Shown here: piece by piece, positions 21,800-35,377 of the stretch
Layout of the letters: each line of letters begins with the position of its first letter
Numbering within the stretch: the first letter of the stretch is position 1
Source of the DNA: Pohlia nutans
Lineage: Eukaryota; Streptophyta; Bryopsida; Bryales; Mniaceae
Length of the DNA: 64,000 nt
NCBI GenBank assembly: GCA_022496805.1
Contig: CM040102.1
Span: 18,011,955-18,075,954 of the forward strand
Direction of reading: 5' to 3'
Notes under the pieces: model-generated
What the model saw: the letters and a program-made list of their open reading frames with translations, nothing else
Told to the model about the DNA's origin: nothing
The model's database searches: none
Made by a program: the position numbers and the translations under genes

Positions 21800-22295
21800 G
21801 CCATGGTGTCGGTTGCATCCCTCCAACCTTGTCGATTTTCCTTATGCCCACCTTGTCGGTTAGAAAGATGGCATAAGTTGCGTCCCTCCAAAGCTATTGA
21901 TTGTCCTTTTGACCACCTTTTTTCCCTTGTCGTATGGGAGGATGGCGTGAGTTGCATCACTCTAAGGCTATTGATTCTCTATTTGACTAGGCTTTATCCC
22001 TTGTCGCGAGGATGGCGTGATTTGCGTCCCTTGAAAACTATTGATTCTCCTTTTGACCAGACTTTGTTCTTTTTCGTACGGATGATGCCGTGAGTTGCAT
22101 CCTTCTAACGCTATTGATTCTTCATTTGACTAGCCTTTAGGCCTTGTCGCTCGGGAGGATGGCGTGATTTGCGTCCTCCAATGCTATTGATTCTTTTTTG
22201 ACAAGCCTTCGTCCTTTGCTACCTAAGATGATAGCATGAATTGCGTCACTTCAACGCTATTTGATTCTCTTTTTGATCATTGTTTGTCCCTTGAC
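21800..22295. repeat. about 70-79-bp minisatellite, six to seven units
   Basis: Repeats of GAGGATGGCGTGAGTTGCGTCC then GCTATTGATTCTC, TTTGAC and CTTGTCG. GATGG-type landmarks lie near 21863, 21942, 22011, 22083, 22158 and 22231. Units are 70-80% alike by eye. A partly open + frame crosses it, but codon content does not look like a protein. Confidence 0.8.
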
Positions 22296-22299
22296 TTCG

Positions 22300-23430
22300 T
22301 ATCATTGATGATAACATTGAAAACTCTAATTTCATAAAGAAACTAGAATAGAAGTCATTGTCAACCTGAATGGAATTCAAAATGAATATAAGAACATTTT
22401 TTCAATTTGTAGTTTACAACTCAGAGAGAAAGTCTCTTCTACCTTTTTATTTTGTACAACTCAATCGATCATAGTTTACAATTGTTGAGGGTTGGGTGTG
22501 TTGAATGCATCAAGTATCCTACTTTTTGGGAAGTAAGTGACTAGGATGATTGTTCTCTAGAATTTTTATACTATTCTTTGTTCATTTGTAATTCTGTCAA
22601 TTTTAATATGTAATGTTTCAAAACTTTAAAATCTTATTTCAAGTCCTCATCATAGATATTTCCTTCATTTCTTTGGTGATACGTGTTGTAATTTTTTCAT
22701 TTTTTTTTTCATTTTTTTGTCATTTAAAAAATTATATTATTCATAATTTGTGAAACTTCTATCATGCAACATTTTAGATCATTTTGTCATAGTATTGATA
22801 ATGGTCACTTTGAATGTAGGGCATTTTTTATGCAATTTGAATAGGCACCTATGATGTCAATTTTTAGTGCCATTTTTTTTTTTAAATTAAAAAAATTAAA
22901 AAAAAAAAAAAAAAACCTTGAAACAAGAAGTTATTGCATTTTGATTGTTTTTTTTTGCTAAGATTGAACAAAGTAGACAAGCCATATGCCCCTGACTTTG
23001 AAGAAGGGGCTAAAAAGGAGCAACAAAGGTAGTGCCACCTACTACACACCTCCACCTATTATTCTATTTATCCACGTGTTTAAACATTGACATAGTGTTG
23101 TAGGGTTTGTGTACCATAAATCTATTTACAACATTGTAAGACAGATGAACTTCATGAAAGCAACACTTTCTCTGATGCCAATACCTTGGTGATATTTGCA
23201 AAAGGAATTTATATGAGATTATTAGCCTCTCAAAAAGACTCACCCTAGTCACTTCAAAATTTTCCACAACACTCTAATAATATTTCAAAATTGAGATAAT
23301 GAGAAAATATATTGTCAACACTAAACTACCCTTAACCATTGAATGCCACTTACTAATAAATAGATTTAAGACTTTAATTTTTTTGTAGTTCTTGATTTAA
23401 AAAAAAAGTCTTGAAATATTTTGATTTTCA
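22300..23430. other. AT-rich spacer
   Basis: No gene. Contains a long T/A run at about 22868-22912 that could form a hairpin. Confidence 0.4.
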
Positions 23431-23440
23431 CGCGGTATTA

Positions 23441-23751
23441 GAGTTATTCAGAAACAAAACTAGTGCATGAGCGGAGTTCAAGTGGAGTTTGTTTCCTATA
23501 ATTACAATTTCTAACAAATATTGTTCATGAATAGTCCCCATGGTCAAGTCTCTTGGCTTGGGAAACTTGTGGGAACTCTCCTCTAGCATTTGGAAGGTCA
23601 CAAGTTCCACACCCCATGGTGGTGCAAGGCATTGCTTTAGATTATCCTCCAGCTCACTATAGACTAGTTTTGTAATCTTTTTGAACTCAAAATGAGTCTA
23701 CGGTGGGTTTAAAATTTATTTTCACTTTAAGACACTCTTTTTGGTTAACTC
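23441..23751. mobile_element. GAGTTA-TIR element, copy 3
   Basis: 311 bp with ends GAGTTATTCAG and TTTTTGGTTAACTC, flanked by TATTA on both sides (23436-23440, 23752-23756). The interior is related to 5049-5346 and 46414-47301 in reverse orientation (ACTAGTCTAT, CTAAAGCAATGCC). Noncoding. Confidence 0.7.
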
Positions 23752-23865
23752 TATTATAAAAAGGACTTTGAACTTATTCCATGACATTTGGGATGAAAAT
23801 CATAGACATGGATGAGAACAAGGCTTGTAAATTATCTTCATTCAAAGTTTAGAATCAAGACATTA

Positions 23866-24122
23866 GAGTTATTTGTAAAGGCATCCAGTCCTCTGTCCTG
23901 CTTTTTTCATGGACCAGAGCTAGTACAAGAGCATTCTGATACCACTTCTCCTCATGGTCCCACCCCACTACCCAATTCTTCTCCCTCCCTCCAAATTTTT
24001 ATGAATAAAAATTTCAATCCCTCCAGTGTTCTATTTTGGGTCTACAGGAAGATCATGCCGATCCTCTCCTTTCCATTTTACAATTCAAAAAGAAGGGATT
24101 TGAGGGACTTTACAAATAACTC
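23866..24122. mobile_element. GAGTTATTTGTAAAG-TIR element
   Basis: 257 bp between GAGTTATTTGTAAAG and its exact complement CTTTACAAATAACTC. Flanks are CATTA and TATTG, an imperfect duplication. The ends resemble the neighbouring GAGTTA element, but the interior is different. Confidence 0.65.
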
Positions 24123-25056
24123 TATTGGCATTCAAGTTTTTAGAATAATTCTATTTCATTGATTGCCTCAAAGAACTCTTCAACTCCCATCAATTGCTAT
24201 TGGTGATTGGAGACTAAGATGTCCATTTAGTGCTAAACTAGTTGTCCATGAGCAGATAGTATCTTTTACAACAGCTTACCTTACGTGGTTTGGGACGCTA
24301 CATAAGGTAGAGGGCTCTAAACCCGCCACGGTTCTACACCCGCACTCTATCAAGGAAGAACATTTTGAAATTTTGGATGTACCCATGGTGAAGAGCACCA
24401 CTTTAGAACCCATGTCATTTCAACTTCAGAAATTCATACCTAATTTTAGGAACATCCAATTTTTTTGATAGAAAGCATGTTGGTCTTTGCTTGGATTTGT
24501 CTTCCAGTGAAAAATCCAGTGAAAAATCATGCTCAATTCTCCCTGTGTTATTTATCTTTTTTAGGAAGTCTATGGAGAGGAGAAATTCCACTGACAAGTA
24601 ACGAATCAGTGATATCTAATCCAACAGTTTCCTGGTCAACATAGCCGCCGTTCGAAAATTTAAATTTCACCATCGAGTCTCACTAACATGATAAGGAAAA
24701 AATTCAATTCCAAAACACATTTCCTCCCAAGACGTTGACGGTCTTGTAGATCCCATTTCCCAGCCAGATGTAGGTTCAGTTTCTACTACCGGTATTTGAT
24801 TGGGCTCACAATAGTTTGTCCTACCCCCTTAGATGAGGAGGTAATCATCACTAAGTAAGGCTCCACCCTAGCTATGTAAGATTCCTTTCAGTCCAGGCTT
24901 ACACGAGAGGAATTACCCTCCATCATAGATACGTGACCACTGGAGAACATATCAGGTGAAGCAAAGAGCCACTTCGAATGCAAATCACCGGTAGTCTAGC
25001 CAAGTCCAACCAGGCTGGTATTTGAACTTAGAAGAATTACAAGATGTACGGGATCA
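24123..25056. other. FAM91 3' flank
   Basis: Presumed 3' UTR of the - strand FAM91 gene at the right, then spacer. A small palindrome (ACCTTA..TAAGGT) lies at about 24280-24306. No further gene. Confidence 0.4.
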
Positions 25057-28000
25057 TCAATACAAGGTTCTCAATGTTTCAGTGGCAGCACTTGCTGCAA
25101 CCACCAAACGTGCCGGGAGTCTGCCCTGGAGACAACGGTCAACATGGAGTGGTTCAAGGAAAGTGCCATCAAAGAGAAGGTTCACACCAGGTAAAGGAAC
25201 GTCAGTTGAATCCTCTTCATCAAGGAGTTTGAGCCTAGATAACCCACCAGAACCGGTGTGCAAAATAGATTGGTTGCCCTTATTTGATTCTTGGGGTACA
25301 GCGTATGCCGAACTTGCTTTGGAGCCGGCCGCTTGATAATCCATGATGAAGTCCTGTAACCGTTGCCGAAGACCATGCATGGCTTGTCGGTGCTCAATCA
25401 GAGAAGCAGACGAAAAAAGGTGCACCTGGATCACTCCTCGACAGACACTTTTGCATAGCTCCGTATCAAAGAGTGGAACTCCAAACTCAACACTTTGAGG
25501 AACCCATTCCCAGTTGCTTTCCATGCCGTCGTCTTGCGGGTTTTGGCTTTCTATTTGTGGAATCTGTACCAACCGAATGTAACCTGAACAAGTCTGAAGA
25601 GCCAGTTCTTTGGTAGCCTGAACAATTGATGGGTGGATGGGCCACTCGGACTTGCCGGAAGACTCACAGAGAGGTAGAGGAATATTTCTTTCCACAGGCC
25701 TTCCGGAGCCTCCAGAATCCAAGTATGCCTTCGGAAAGGGTTGGATGAGCAAAGCACTATGCTTTAATAAAGCATTCACACAGTGCAGCAGGATATTTCC
25801 TTCTACTAACGTGCCTTCGAATTTGCCTCCAAGTCCATTCACACCGATACCATCCCAGGTCCACAGCAGAGCTTTCGCACAACCTGCTAGTGGAGGAGGC
25901 AGGATTCTAAACCGCTGACCTTTGATCAATGCAACAGATATGGGCCCTGATCCTGCTGTTTGATATAACAAAAGTTTCATCCAGGGGGAGATGGATGCAC
26001 GTGATGGAGGACCAAAATGTACAGGGCCGAGACCATCGGGCGAGGAAACAGAGGGAGGCGAAGGCAGTGGAATCATTGACACGACCACATCATAGTCTCT
26101 CCGTAAAACTCGTTGCATAGTGGCTGGAGCGAGGTCTTGCAAGCTTTCTATTCGGATTACATCAACACGGGAAGTGGGCTTGCGGGCCTGCAGATTGTCC
26201 TTTGAAGAGATTCTTTCACCTAGACTGATAGTGGTGAGAAGATGTGACATGGACGTTGTGTGCACCATGTCAGACGGGACTGCAGTTGTTTCCGCAGTTT
26301 CTGCAACACTCTCAGCAGCAATGCGGTGGTCTGCTTCAATACCGTCAGTACTTTGCTGAACCGACTGTCCCGCCTGTAGCAGCTCACCTCCGTCTCCAGG
26401 ACTGTGGGGCTCAAGCAGGAACCCACTAAAGTCATTTGTTTCTTCCTCGCCAACTTCCAAACTGGTGTCTTGAGACCTCAAACATTCTAAAGCATGACGA
26501 AGGCTGAAGGCATGATCTGCAAATTGTTGCAGCTCTCCTTCCATTTTTGTCCCTTCCACTTGTTGAAGATCCTCACACATTTCAGTAACACTAGAATCCC
26601 CAAGCTTTCCAGCCTCGTATAGTGTTACCGCATGGCCCTTCAAACCTGCAAGTTCAATGGAAGGTGCGAACAGTAATTATTTGTTTACTTATGCAATTGG
26701 ATTTCGAGTACAGCAGGAAAAAATTTCAATCATAGCACAGCTTATAGATGAAGGGGAGATTCAAACCTGGAGAGAGAGAACCCATCATCAAATAGGATGT
26801 AAGGTTGGCATCCACCATAAAGGCAAAGCGCGTCACGCCAGCGAGACCCTTCGTCAAGTCTATATCTAATGGCTCTGACAGAGCTACTCGTGATGGGCTG
26901 CTGAATGGGCTAAGTCGATCGTCCCCAACAGCACTTCGAGGAGACTCAGGTATCCCTGTGTCCTGTAAAAAAGAAACTGGGTCGAGGTATTTCTTTGCCC
27001 ACCCCAATCGAGAAGCCAATGCCACGGCAGACTGAAGATGCTCAAGGTTGGCTTGAAGGGTTTGCGCAAGTTCTGCGACAGTTGTTTGCTCACTAGATGC
27101 CACAAATACGGCATACAAAAGCCTGAAGATCCACGACGATGATCAGATAAGCCTAGTTCACACATATCTGAGCTATCATTAATTGACAGGACTACAGATC
27201 TTGGCTTACTTAGACGTCAAATGATGACACTTGCTGTTTGGTCTTTTTCTCCTCTAGAAGAGATAGCGTTCATCTCTTAAGACAATATTCCTTCTTCCTA
27301 ATCTTATCCTCATAAAAATGGAGCTTTTAACTCTTGAATAATGTACTGGAGCCAGAGTGCCTATTACATCATAGAAGAAATTAATTGAATGGACACATGA
27401 AAAGAACTAAACTACTTAATGAGAACTTTTAATTACTTAAGTGTGAATTGCAAATTGGTGAGGTCTGACATAGCAGGATCATATTAGCCCTCTGCTTGTA
27501 CCACTAGGTTGCTACAAGCAGTCTTTTGAGAGTTATATCGATGGAAACCAAAAAGATACTCAGGAAAATACAAACTCACTCTTCTGTTGGATCCTCATAC
27601 TGTTGGTTCCGATTTGAAACAAAACCCTCCAAAGTGGACACTGCAGAATCAGAGAGAACGTAGATGAGTGATCGCACGTATACATTTCTACAGTCTTGCT
27701 GAACAGATCAGAAAAACAGAAACTAAGCAACGAATCATAGCTGTGCACATCAACTCATTTTTAAAGACCACATGCAACCACATCCTTCTGCTATATCAAT
27801 TCCAACTCCATGTAGACATCAAACAGTTCAATATTATACAGAATCAAAAGCTTGCACTTGGCAAACCAGATGGCAGTCAAAACAGCTTTGGACAGAAAGG
27901 TAGAATAATGCTTCCAAGCAGCAATACCAGCAAGAAGGCGATAAATATAAGCAAGACATTCTCTAATTCGAGATAGGCAAGGAATTACCTTGAAAGTGAT

Positions 28001-30495
28001 CGTCCGGATATACTGGAACATCCAAATAGATCAAGCCTCGTCGATAAAGAGAACGCACCACATCTATGTCGACCTCACCAACAAGGTTGACCCCTTCCTT
28101 GCCTAAACGATCGCTATTATTTCCATCTCCTCCACTGATTACTGCCATCTCCTCCTCTGACAATTTCTACGCCATGGCAAGAAGTACCTCTCAGAGAACC
28201 ATCGTAGAACTCCAGAGAAAAGAGCGGTTCCTATCTCATGAAAAGAAGAACTTTGTATACACAAGCCAAGATCGAACCAACTTTAAGAAAGGCATCATAA
28301 GCTAATAGCCCATTTTCATATTAATATATTTCATAGTGGAAGGTAGATGAAAATTGAGGTCCAAGAATGAGGTTTCTCAAAATTTACCCGATATTCATCA
28401 GTGGTCAAATTGACAAAACAAACAACCCACCACGGCTCCATGCGGAAGTCAACTGCTTGCGTGGGCAACATTTCTTTAACTATGGACTTATTGAGCTTCC
28501 ACATTAGTTTCTGCATCAAATCCACATATAATGTCAGGATAGACATAACCTAATATTGGTAACTCATCAAAATTTTAACAAAACTTGAAAACGTTCCCAA
28601 TCTGGATCGTTAGTATAAAGATCAAGCACTTTTCCATTGCTTTGTTGTCACTGTTTATAGCTACCAATAGTTTCATGAAATGCAATGCCCATCGGGTACA
28701 TATTTGATTGGATTTAAAAAAACTACCACTTGCATCTCATAGATTTCTATGATGATTAAAGCCATTTTATCATGCCATCATCTCATGCACAATCAAGCTT
28801 CGAATTCAAATAAGCTACCGTACTGCATAATCTTTTTATACAGTCCAGATTGGGAAAGTTTTCAAGTTGTCAAAATTTCCGAATTAAAAGATAACTCTAT
28901 TACGTCAACATTCTCTAGAAAAGTAGATACGTGATTTTCAGCACACTACGAATATATGTGTACTTAATATGTATATTGATTTTATGAAAACAGCGCATCT
29001 TGATTTAAAATCATTAGACAAGATAAACATCACATTGAGTATATGCGCAATGTGAAAACTAAGAGACACGTAGTCCAGTAACTGAACCTGAATGGCTTTA
29101 CCTTAGCGCGACACTTGTTCATTATATCAATAAACTCGTTCCGACCAATACCAGTAAGCCTTACGATATCCGCTGCCGTAAAGTTGGGAATTGAATCATA
29201 TGGTTGCTCTGCAAAGAAAACCGTCTTCAGAGTGAACGCTAAATTTTACATCAAATGAGCGATACATCTGACAGTGAGACTCCCTACGAGCATCACTAAA
29301 TATCTGGAATTATACTTCTATATTGCATTATGACCATGAGCTAGTGGATTTTATGCCATTCACTGCTTCTGAGTCAGTAGATCTCTACCCTTAAACAATC
29401 CTCTAGAGGAAGGAAAGGTCTGTAAACAGAGCACCTAATTAACCGGTAGCAACCTGAAACAGATGACTCCAGGAGTAGACAGATGTAGAGTAAAAAAAAT
29501 GTACCATTTTTCATCACCTCATATAGCATTCCGTTGTAGTAGCGGAAGGGTGTGATGCGCAGAACTCGGCAGATATTCTCTGATAGATGGTAAGGAAACA
29601 ACTGATGGAGCCAAAACAATCAAACCCGCCCAAAATATAAAAATCAGACTCTTCACCTTTATAACTTTATAATGCGCCTTCTTAACAACTTCATCCCTAA
29701 TTCTTCGTGCCAAGACACAATTCCATTTCAATCTGGTGTAAATAAATCAAGATGAATTCCCTTGTAAGTATAATGGATACATGCACAGAAGAAACCAACA
29801 AATGTGATCAGTAAGCTCTGTGCCCTGAGCCATAGCTGCCAAGATTCTTGATAAATTAAGTCGTGAGTCCATGGGGCCGCTATAACACCTGAGCAAGACT
29901 CTCCAAGCAAACCCTCTCCCTTATACAATATAAAGATTTCAAAGAATACGAACCCCAAGATTTTTCCGCAAGTACCGAATGAGGTCGTCATAGTACTCAT
30001 TTTCTCGGCAAGCATGACGTGCTGCGCACTCGTTCCACTTCAGACGTTTTTTGATGCAATATTCCTTCACTCTGACGGGCCATCAATTATAGATTACGAT
30101 TAGTTAATGCCTCACACTCTATCAGCACTGAATATTGCTACAACCACCAGGATAATTTTCAATACAAGATGCTTATCGCAAATAAGCATGCAGCCACAAT
30201 GCACTATGAATCAACATGATGTCAGTCTTCACATTGACAATTAATTAAGAGACAGCGCTAAGAAACCCTCATTTCCACAAAGAGATTAAAACTACCCAGG
30301 AATCAATGACAACAACTCGAAGATACTAGGACTGAGCTTGATTGAAATATATGCATAATCTTACCGCTTCTGATACTCATCATTTGAAGGAATTAATGTC
30401 AACTTAAGACGCTTGGGCAGTTTCTCCCATGGTGTCTCCTCCAAGATAGCTTTCACTAATATATCCTCCTCTGTATTTGATGTCCCATGCTGCAT
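25057..30495 (-). CDS. FAM91: FAM91 (FAM91A1-like) Golgi vesicle-tethering protein
   Basis: Nine exons: 30495-30365, 30071-29954, 29601-29505, 29208-29102, 28510-28388, 28166-27989, 27640-27580, 27122-26767, 26645-25057. All phases join and the 2760-nt CDS encodes 919 residues. N-terminal FAM91 landmarks are [80 protein letters not shown] and [16 protein letters not shown]; exon 8 has [20 protein letters not shown]. The large last exon is the FAM91 C-terminal domain. In animals FAM91A1 works with WDR11 and links TBC1D23 and golgins to endosome-derived vesicles at the trans-Golgi; a similar plant role is inferred. The exon 2 donor (GTTCGT) is weak but fixed by homology. Family length is comparable, and no break was seen. 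Confidence 0.95.
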
Positions 30496-31860
30496 TTTTG
30501 CTCTAGCTGCTTTTCAAAAGCGTTTGGACTGCGCTGACATTCAATCCACTATCTAAAATACACACACAGGACCGTCAAAAATGGCCTCTTGTACAGGCAA
30601 AACCAATTTACTAGTGCTTGTACATAAGCCAGGATTTCGGATAAAGAATATCCCACTGCTTTTTGGCTCCCATTGCAATTAAAGCTCTAGTTCCAAATAT
30701 GTATGCAATATGAGTGAGATCACTCATCACCAGTCATACCTGGGAAGATTCTGATCGACTTTCATATTCATAATCTTAAATGTTTTCTTCGATTTTGCAA
30801 GCGCACTTCTGGTTCAAAAATGATCTGAAAGCCTCATATTGCGGTCTCTTATCTTATGGTAGATCCGTACAAGCTTGGAAAAAGCCAACCTCCATGATAA
30901 AAGGCCAGAATATCACATTATGTAACCAAAAGTACTCAGTTTATTGAGGATAATTGGCTGTGAATTGAGAACGAAGCCAAGGGGAAGTTCCTTCCGTGGT
31001 CGAATTTGATCTTAAGCGATAAATTGCAAAGAACATGAATGCCAAAAGCTGAGGATGCATACAAGTGGCCACCACTCTCCATGCTTGCGCACCGAAGGAA
31101 AACGGGAGGCGCATTACAAATTAAAAATAATTAAAGTCTTTCAAATTTGGATATCCTCCTCCTATTTCATCATCCCGTAGCTGCGTCCAGCTGTCCTCTT
31201 AGCTCAATTTTTTTTCTACACCAAGATGAATCCCTCCGTTCATTATTCCAATTCCTTTTTTAAGCATGCGATCATTCAAAACGATCTCTCCCTTCAAAAT
31301 CCAAAAGCATTCTCACCAAAGCCTTTATTTAATTTTATTTTTTTAACTCTGCTCTATCATCAAACCAAAACGCATCCCTCCATTAATCCCTGATCGTCAC
31401 ACGTCGATCATTTCAAAAAAAAAACCACGTCGATCATTCAGAACGATCTCTCACTTCATTCTCAGAATCATTCTCACCAAAGCCTAAAAAAATAAAGCCT
31501 CTACTTTATCATCAAACCACTATACATCAAATAATAATAAAAAAGCACATCCTCAGAGCATCCTCTTAGCTCAAAATATTTTCTACACGAAAACGAATCC
31601 CTCCGTCCACCATTTCAATTCCTTTTTATTTATTCAGAACGATCGCTCACTTCAAAATTCAAGATCATTCTCATCAAAGCCTAAAAAAAAAGCCTCTGCT
31701 CTATCATGAAACCACGACCTAATCAAAGAATTACATCAGACAGAAAACAAGCCATCCAGTCACGGTGGATTGAAGGAAATTTAAACTTACCAAAACCGTT
31801 CGTTCCGTAGCTCGACTTGAATGAATTCCAGCGCGGCGAAGAAAACCTAAACAGAAAAGC
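30496..31860 (-). other. probable FAM91 5' leader and leader intron
   Basis: A donor-like GGTTTTG/GTAAGTTT at about 31790 (- strand) and an acceptor-like TATTTTAG near 30555 suggest a 5' UTR intron ending just before the ATG at 30495. Inference only. Confidence 0.4.
31195..31725. repeat. three degenerate direct repeats in the FAM91 leader
   Basis: A block with CATTCAGAACGATCTCTCACTTC, then ATTCTCACCAAAGCCT and GCTCTATCATCAAACCA, recurs at about 31270-31370, 31435-31525 and 31638-31715. Spacing is about 170-200 bp. Confidence 0.7.
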
Positions 31861-33673
31861 ATGGAACGGCAACGCGCGATGTGAGAAGTTGCAATGACGA
31901 CAGATCGGAGGAAGCAGCGGAAAGGCGTAAAATCAATGAAGACAAAGGATGGTGAAGAAGACGAGACGGTGCAATTAGTGCAGGGGAAGGGAAATAGAAA
32001 GGGAGAAGGAGCTACTGAGACGAGTTCAAAGTATCCCTTCAAGTTCTCTGTTCACACCTGGCACGCCAAAAATCCCCAGTCAACCACAAAACAGACAACA
32101 TTGTTGGAACAACCAATCAACCAAACTTTCAAGTCAAACAAGCACCTACGCTACGAGCAGCTCTGACCGAAATTTCACGGATGAAGAACAAAAATACAAT
32201 TCAATGGAATCATGGACGGAATATATTTGCTACAGTTGTATTTAACCCAAGAAAATGGATGTTTCCGCAATGCCTCTTCCCTACGGTCGAAGCCAACAAA
32301 GCACATTAGAGTTAACCCCTAATTGCCGGCAAAACCAAAAACTGGTCGATGACTGAATTCGATTATTCAATTCCAATTGTTGTGTGGACGATTTCCATCC
32401 AATTCCTTATGTGAAGGGCTTTGTTTGGTGATGCCACCCCTTCAAGTTAAATTCAAATATTCAAGCTATTTTTAGATTTTACATGGGGTCCCAACTACAA
32501 AAGAGGCGTAAAAACGATTCACTGTGTAGTGTATTTTGAATGTTTTTGCTTGTTCTACTTAAACTAAATTTAGGCCATGAAAATGAGTTCCATTGCATTT
32601 GAGCTTGATTAACAAAATGAAGCTTGCCATGTCTAGTTTCTACTCCACTTTGAATTTTTGGAATTTTTTTAAAATTGAGTGTTTTATTGTAGTTACAAGT
32701 TTGGTAGGTATCATCAAGGTGTAGCAAAATTTCTAAAATTAGATACATGGATGATTTTCATCAACTAAACTTTTCTCCATTGAAAATTTGAAAATTCTTT
32801 TGTAATTTGAAGAAGGTCTCAAAGTGAAAAGAAACTTCAAACTCACCTTAGACTCGTTTTGAGTTCAAAAAGACTGCAAAAGTATACTTTCTATTAGATA
32901 ACCGATGAGCCATGGTAGCGATGAGTAGGTTATCATACATAACCGGTTGTTCACTTTTCAATCACAACCCTTAATCTTCATGATCCAAGGGCGTAGGATG
33001 CAACTTGAAACGATAGAAGGTTATGCGTTGCAACTTGTGATGGCAATGGTGACGGGTTGGCAATGAGATGAAACCACGTTAGCGTTGAAAAGTCAATAAC
33101 CGGTTATGGTGAGTTGGGAATTACTCTAAAGCAAGGCCATACGTCACTCGAACATGAACTCATGAACTTTATGGCTAAAGGAGAGTACCTATAAGCCTAA
33201 GGGTCTATTCATGAAGGAATTAAGGGAGTTTCATAAACAAGTGTGAAAATTTGATTATATTGGCATGCGAACACACTATAGAAATTTGAAAACTCCTCTT
33301 TTGTTTTCGGATAACTCTATTGTTGGAAGGTTAGTGCACCTACAATCATCACTATGTGAAATTGCCCTTGCCTAAAATCCAACAAGATGAATGAAAATAT
33401 TTGTTATTAGCATGTACCCCCAATTGATTAGAAGTAGATTTTTTTTTGTCAAGAGACAGTTTTGGATTTTTGTTACTTTTCCATGGCTTGAAGAGTAATC
33501 TATGCTCCTTGCATGCCCTTTACATACTAATAATTATGTATAGATAATATCAAGGTAATACACATGTGCTACCTATAGGTACACATTTTGACTCCATGAA
33601 GGAAATCTGAATATTGTTCCTTTTTCTTCTTCATAAATCTTTTGTATCAATTAGCTAGTCCAAATGTTATGTA
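31861..33673. other. FAM91 promoter side and decayed repeats
   Basis: GC-richer near 31800-32000, fitting a promoter of the - strand FAM91 gene. At about 32310 a TTAA/CCCCTAATTGCC piggyBac-like left end sits inside a GAGTTAACC terminus. 32800-33318 resembles the GAGTTA family and ends CGGATAACTC. No gene called. Confidence 0.4.
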
Positions 33674-33775
33674 CTCCCTCTGTCCCATGTTATCTGTCCT
33701 GTAGGTTCTTTCAAATCTACCTCTTCAGGTAGATTTCAGAGAACCTACGGGACAGATAATATGGGACAGAGGGAG
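33674..33775. mobile_element. Stowaway MITE, hairpin form
   Basis: 102 bp, TA at 33672-33673 and 33776-33777, ends CTCCCTCTGTCCCATGTTATCTG. Nearly the whole element is one inverted repeat with a very short loop (ACCTCTTCAGGT). Confidence 0.92.
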
Positions 33776-34459
33776 TAGCAATTTGGCTAAAATCATAAAC
33801 CAAATCACTGTACCCTGGTATCAAATTACGATGCACTTATGTTCAATACTTAAAAAATCCATAATCTATTCATATTGTATTCACATAATGAGTATCAAAT
33901 TAGTATTAAAAAACACCAATAACTCACACCAATCCTTTTTAGAGTTAATTTTTTTCTTTTATTTATTTTCCTTGAAATAATAGAACTTCCATAGTAGTGT
34001 GACTTAGTGTTATTTGGGTCAAGAAATAATCAAAATAAATTATATAATACGGTAACATAAGTTTGATAAGATAACAACACCTGAAGTAGCATGCCCTTAA
34101 ATTTCCCATATAAGTTATTGTGTTTGGAGAATACAAGAGTTTTTTTTAGTTGATAGATAGATGAGGTTCACAAATAAAAATAAAAAGAAGGTAATTTATA
34201 TGAATTTTAAAATTGGATAGATAGTCCTACTCCACTTGTGACATATATGATTGTGATGTTTGTGTCCTAATTTCACCCACCCATAGACGCCCATGATTGA
34301 TTTACACAATCAAGTGAGTAGTATTAGGTTCCATTAGTGGCAATTATTAAGGGCATTTACGTAAGATTCATAGAGGGGGGGTGGGTTATAAGGCATTCCT
34401 TTTTACTTAGGACAAAGTTATATAGACACCACAACAATCTTTTATGATGATTCATATTA

Positions 34460-34761
34460 GGGGTGTCACAATTTTTTTTAAATTAATTTTTTTTTTTTTT
34501 TCCATTTTCAAATTTAAAAATATACTCACATGGCACTTTCTCTTTGAATCATGGAGGACCCATTCTTTGAAGATCGAGAAACTTCATTCTTCTCCTCCGG
34601 AGGTGAATGAAGATTGAGAAGTTTTGGAGAATCATTCTTCACACAGCCTCAAGGGGAGTCACAACTTCTTCATAAAGAATGGCCAAAATTGACTCCACAA
34701 TTCTCTCCCCACGTTCTCAATCTTCAAAGAATCAAACTTCTCATAAAAGTTGTCACACCCC
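34460..34761. mobile_element. TA-flanked MITE with GGGGTGTCACAA ends
   Basis: 302 bp between GGGGTGTCACAA and TTGTCACACCCC, with TA on both sides. The interior repeats GAAGATTGAGAA-type phrases. Noncoding. Confidence 0.7.
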
Positions 34762-34939
34762 TATTGAATTTGAGAATGTACACAATATTAACATCAGAAC
34801 TTATATCTATTTTAATCATTTATAAAAAAAACTTTGAATCCTTATAACTTTTGCATACAATATTTAAAAGCAAATACGTGAAAATCAAGTTACGTGAAAA
34901 TCCCCTTGTAAATACTGACAAATTGACTTATAACTTATA

Positions 34940-35188
34940 CTCCCTCTGTCCCAAAATTGTTGTCTTAGTTTTTGACGTGTTTTAATTTGACACATTTTTT
35001 TGCCAAAATAACCGTCTCAGTACTTGAAAAATGGTCTACCTTCAATAGTAGTATGTAGTTCTTGTGTCACTCTTGTTGTCCACCCTGTTTGAAGTGAACA
35101 AAACTCACGTTTGAAGTATAAAACATAGGACAAATATTAAAAAAAAAGATTGCCAAAAACCAGGACAATAATTTCGGGACAGAGGAAG
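34940..35188. mobile_element. Stowaway MITE near the Nudix promoter
   Basis: 249 bp, ends CTCCCTCTGTCCCAAAATTGTTGTC with complement, TA at 34938-34939 and 35189-35190. It ends about 190 bp before the Nudix start codon, so it may lie in the promoter. Confidence 0.9.
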
Positions 35189-35377
35189 TAATTTACATTA
35201 GTTAACTTATAACTGGCCAGTCAATTAAATTAAAGCAGGTGCAGTCACGGTATTAGGCACAGGATCGGTTTTAGGAGGGTACCTGGGACTTGGAAATCCG
35301 GTAAGCGAAGTTTATCATCGTCAGTCTTGAAGCCACGAGTCTTGGGCCAGCCCGAGGAATTGCGAGACGCCGCGGCT

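Noticed and set aside
21662..22093. 143-codon ORF over the minisatellite
   Set aside because: The unit length is not constant and not always a multiple of three, so the open frame is chance.
21800..22295. CRISPR-like array
   Set aside because: Units are contiguous diverged repeats without unique spacers, and the genome is eukaryotic.
31894..32166. 90-codon + strand ORF upstream of FAM91
   Set aside because: Lys/Thr-rich, no domain, in the likely FAM91 promoter; best explained by composition.
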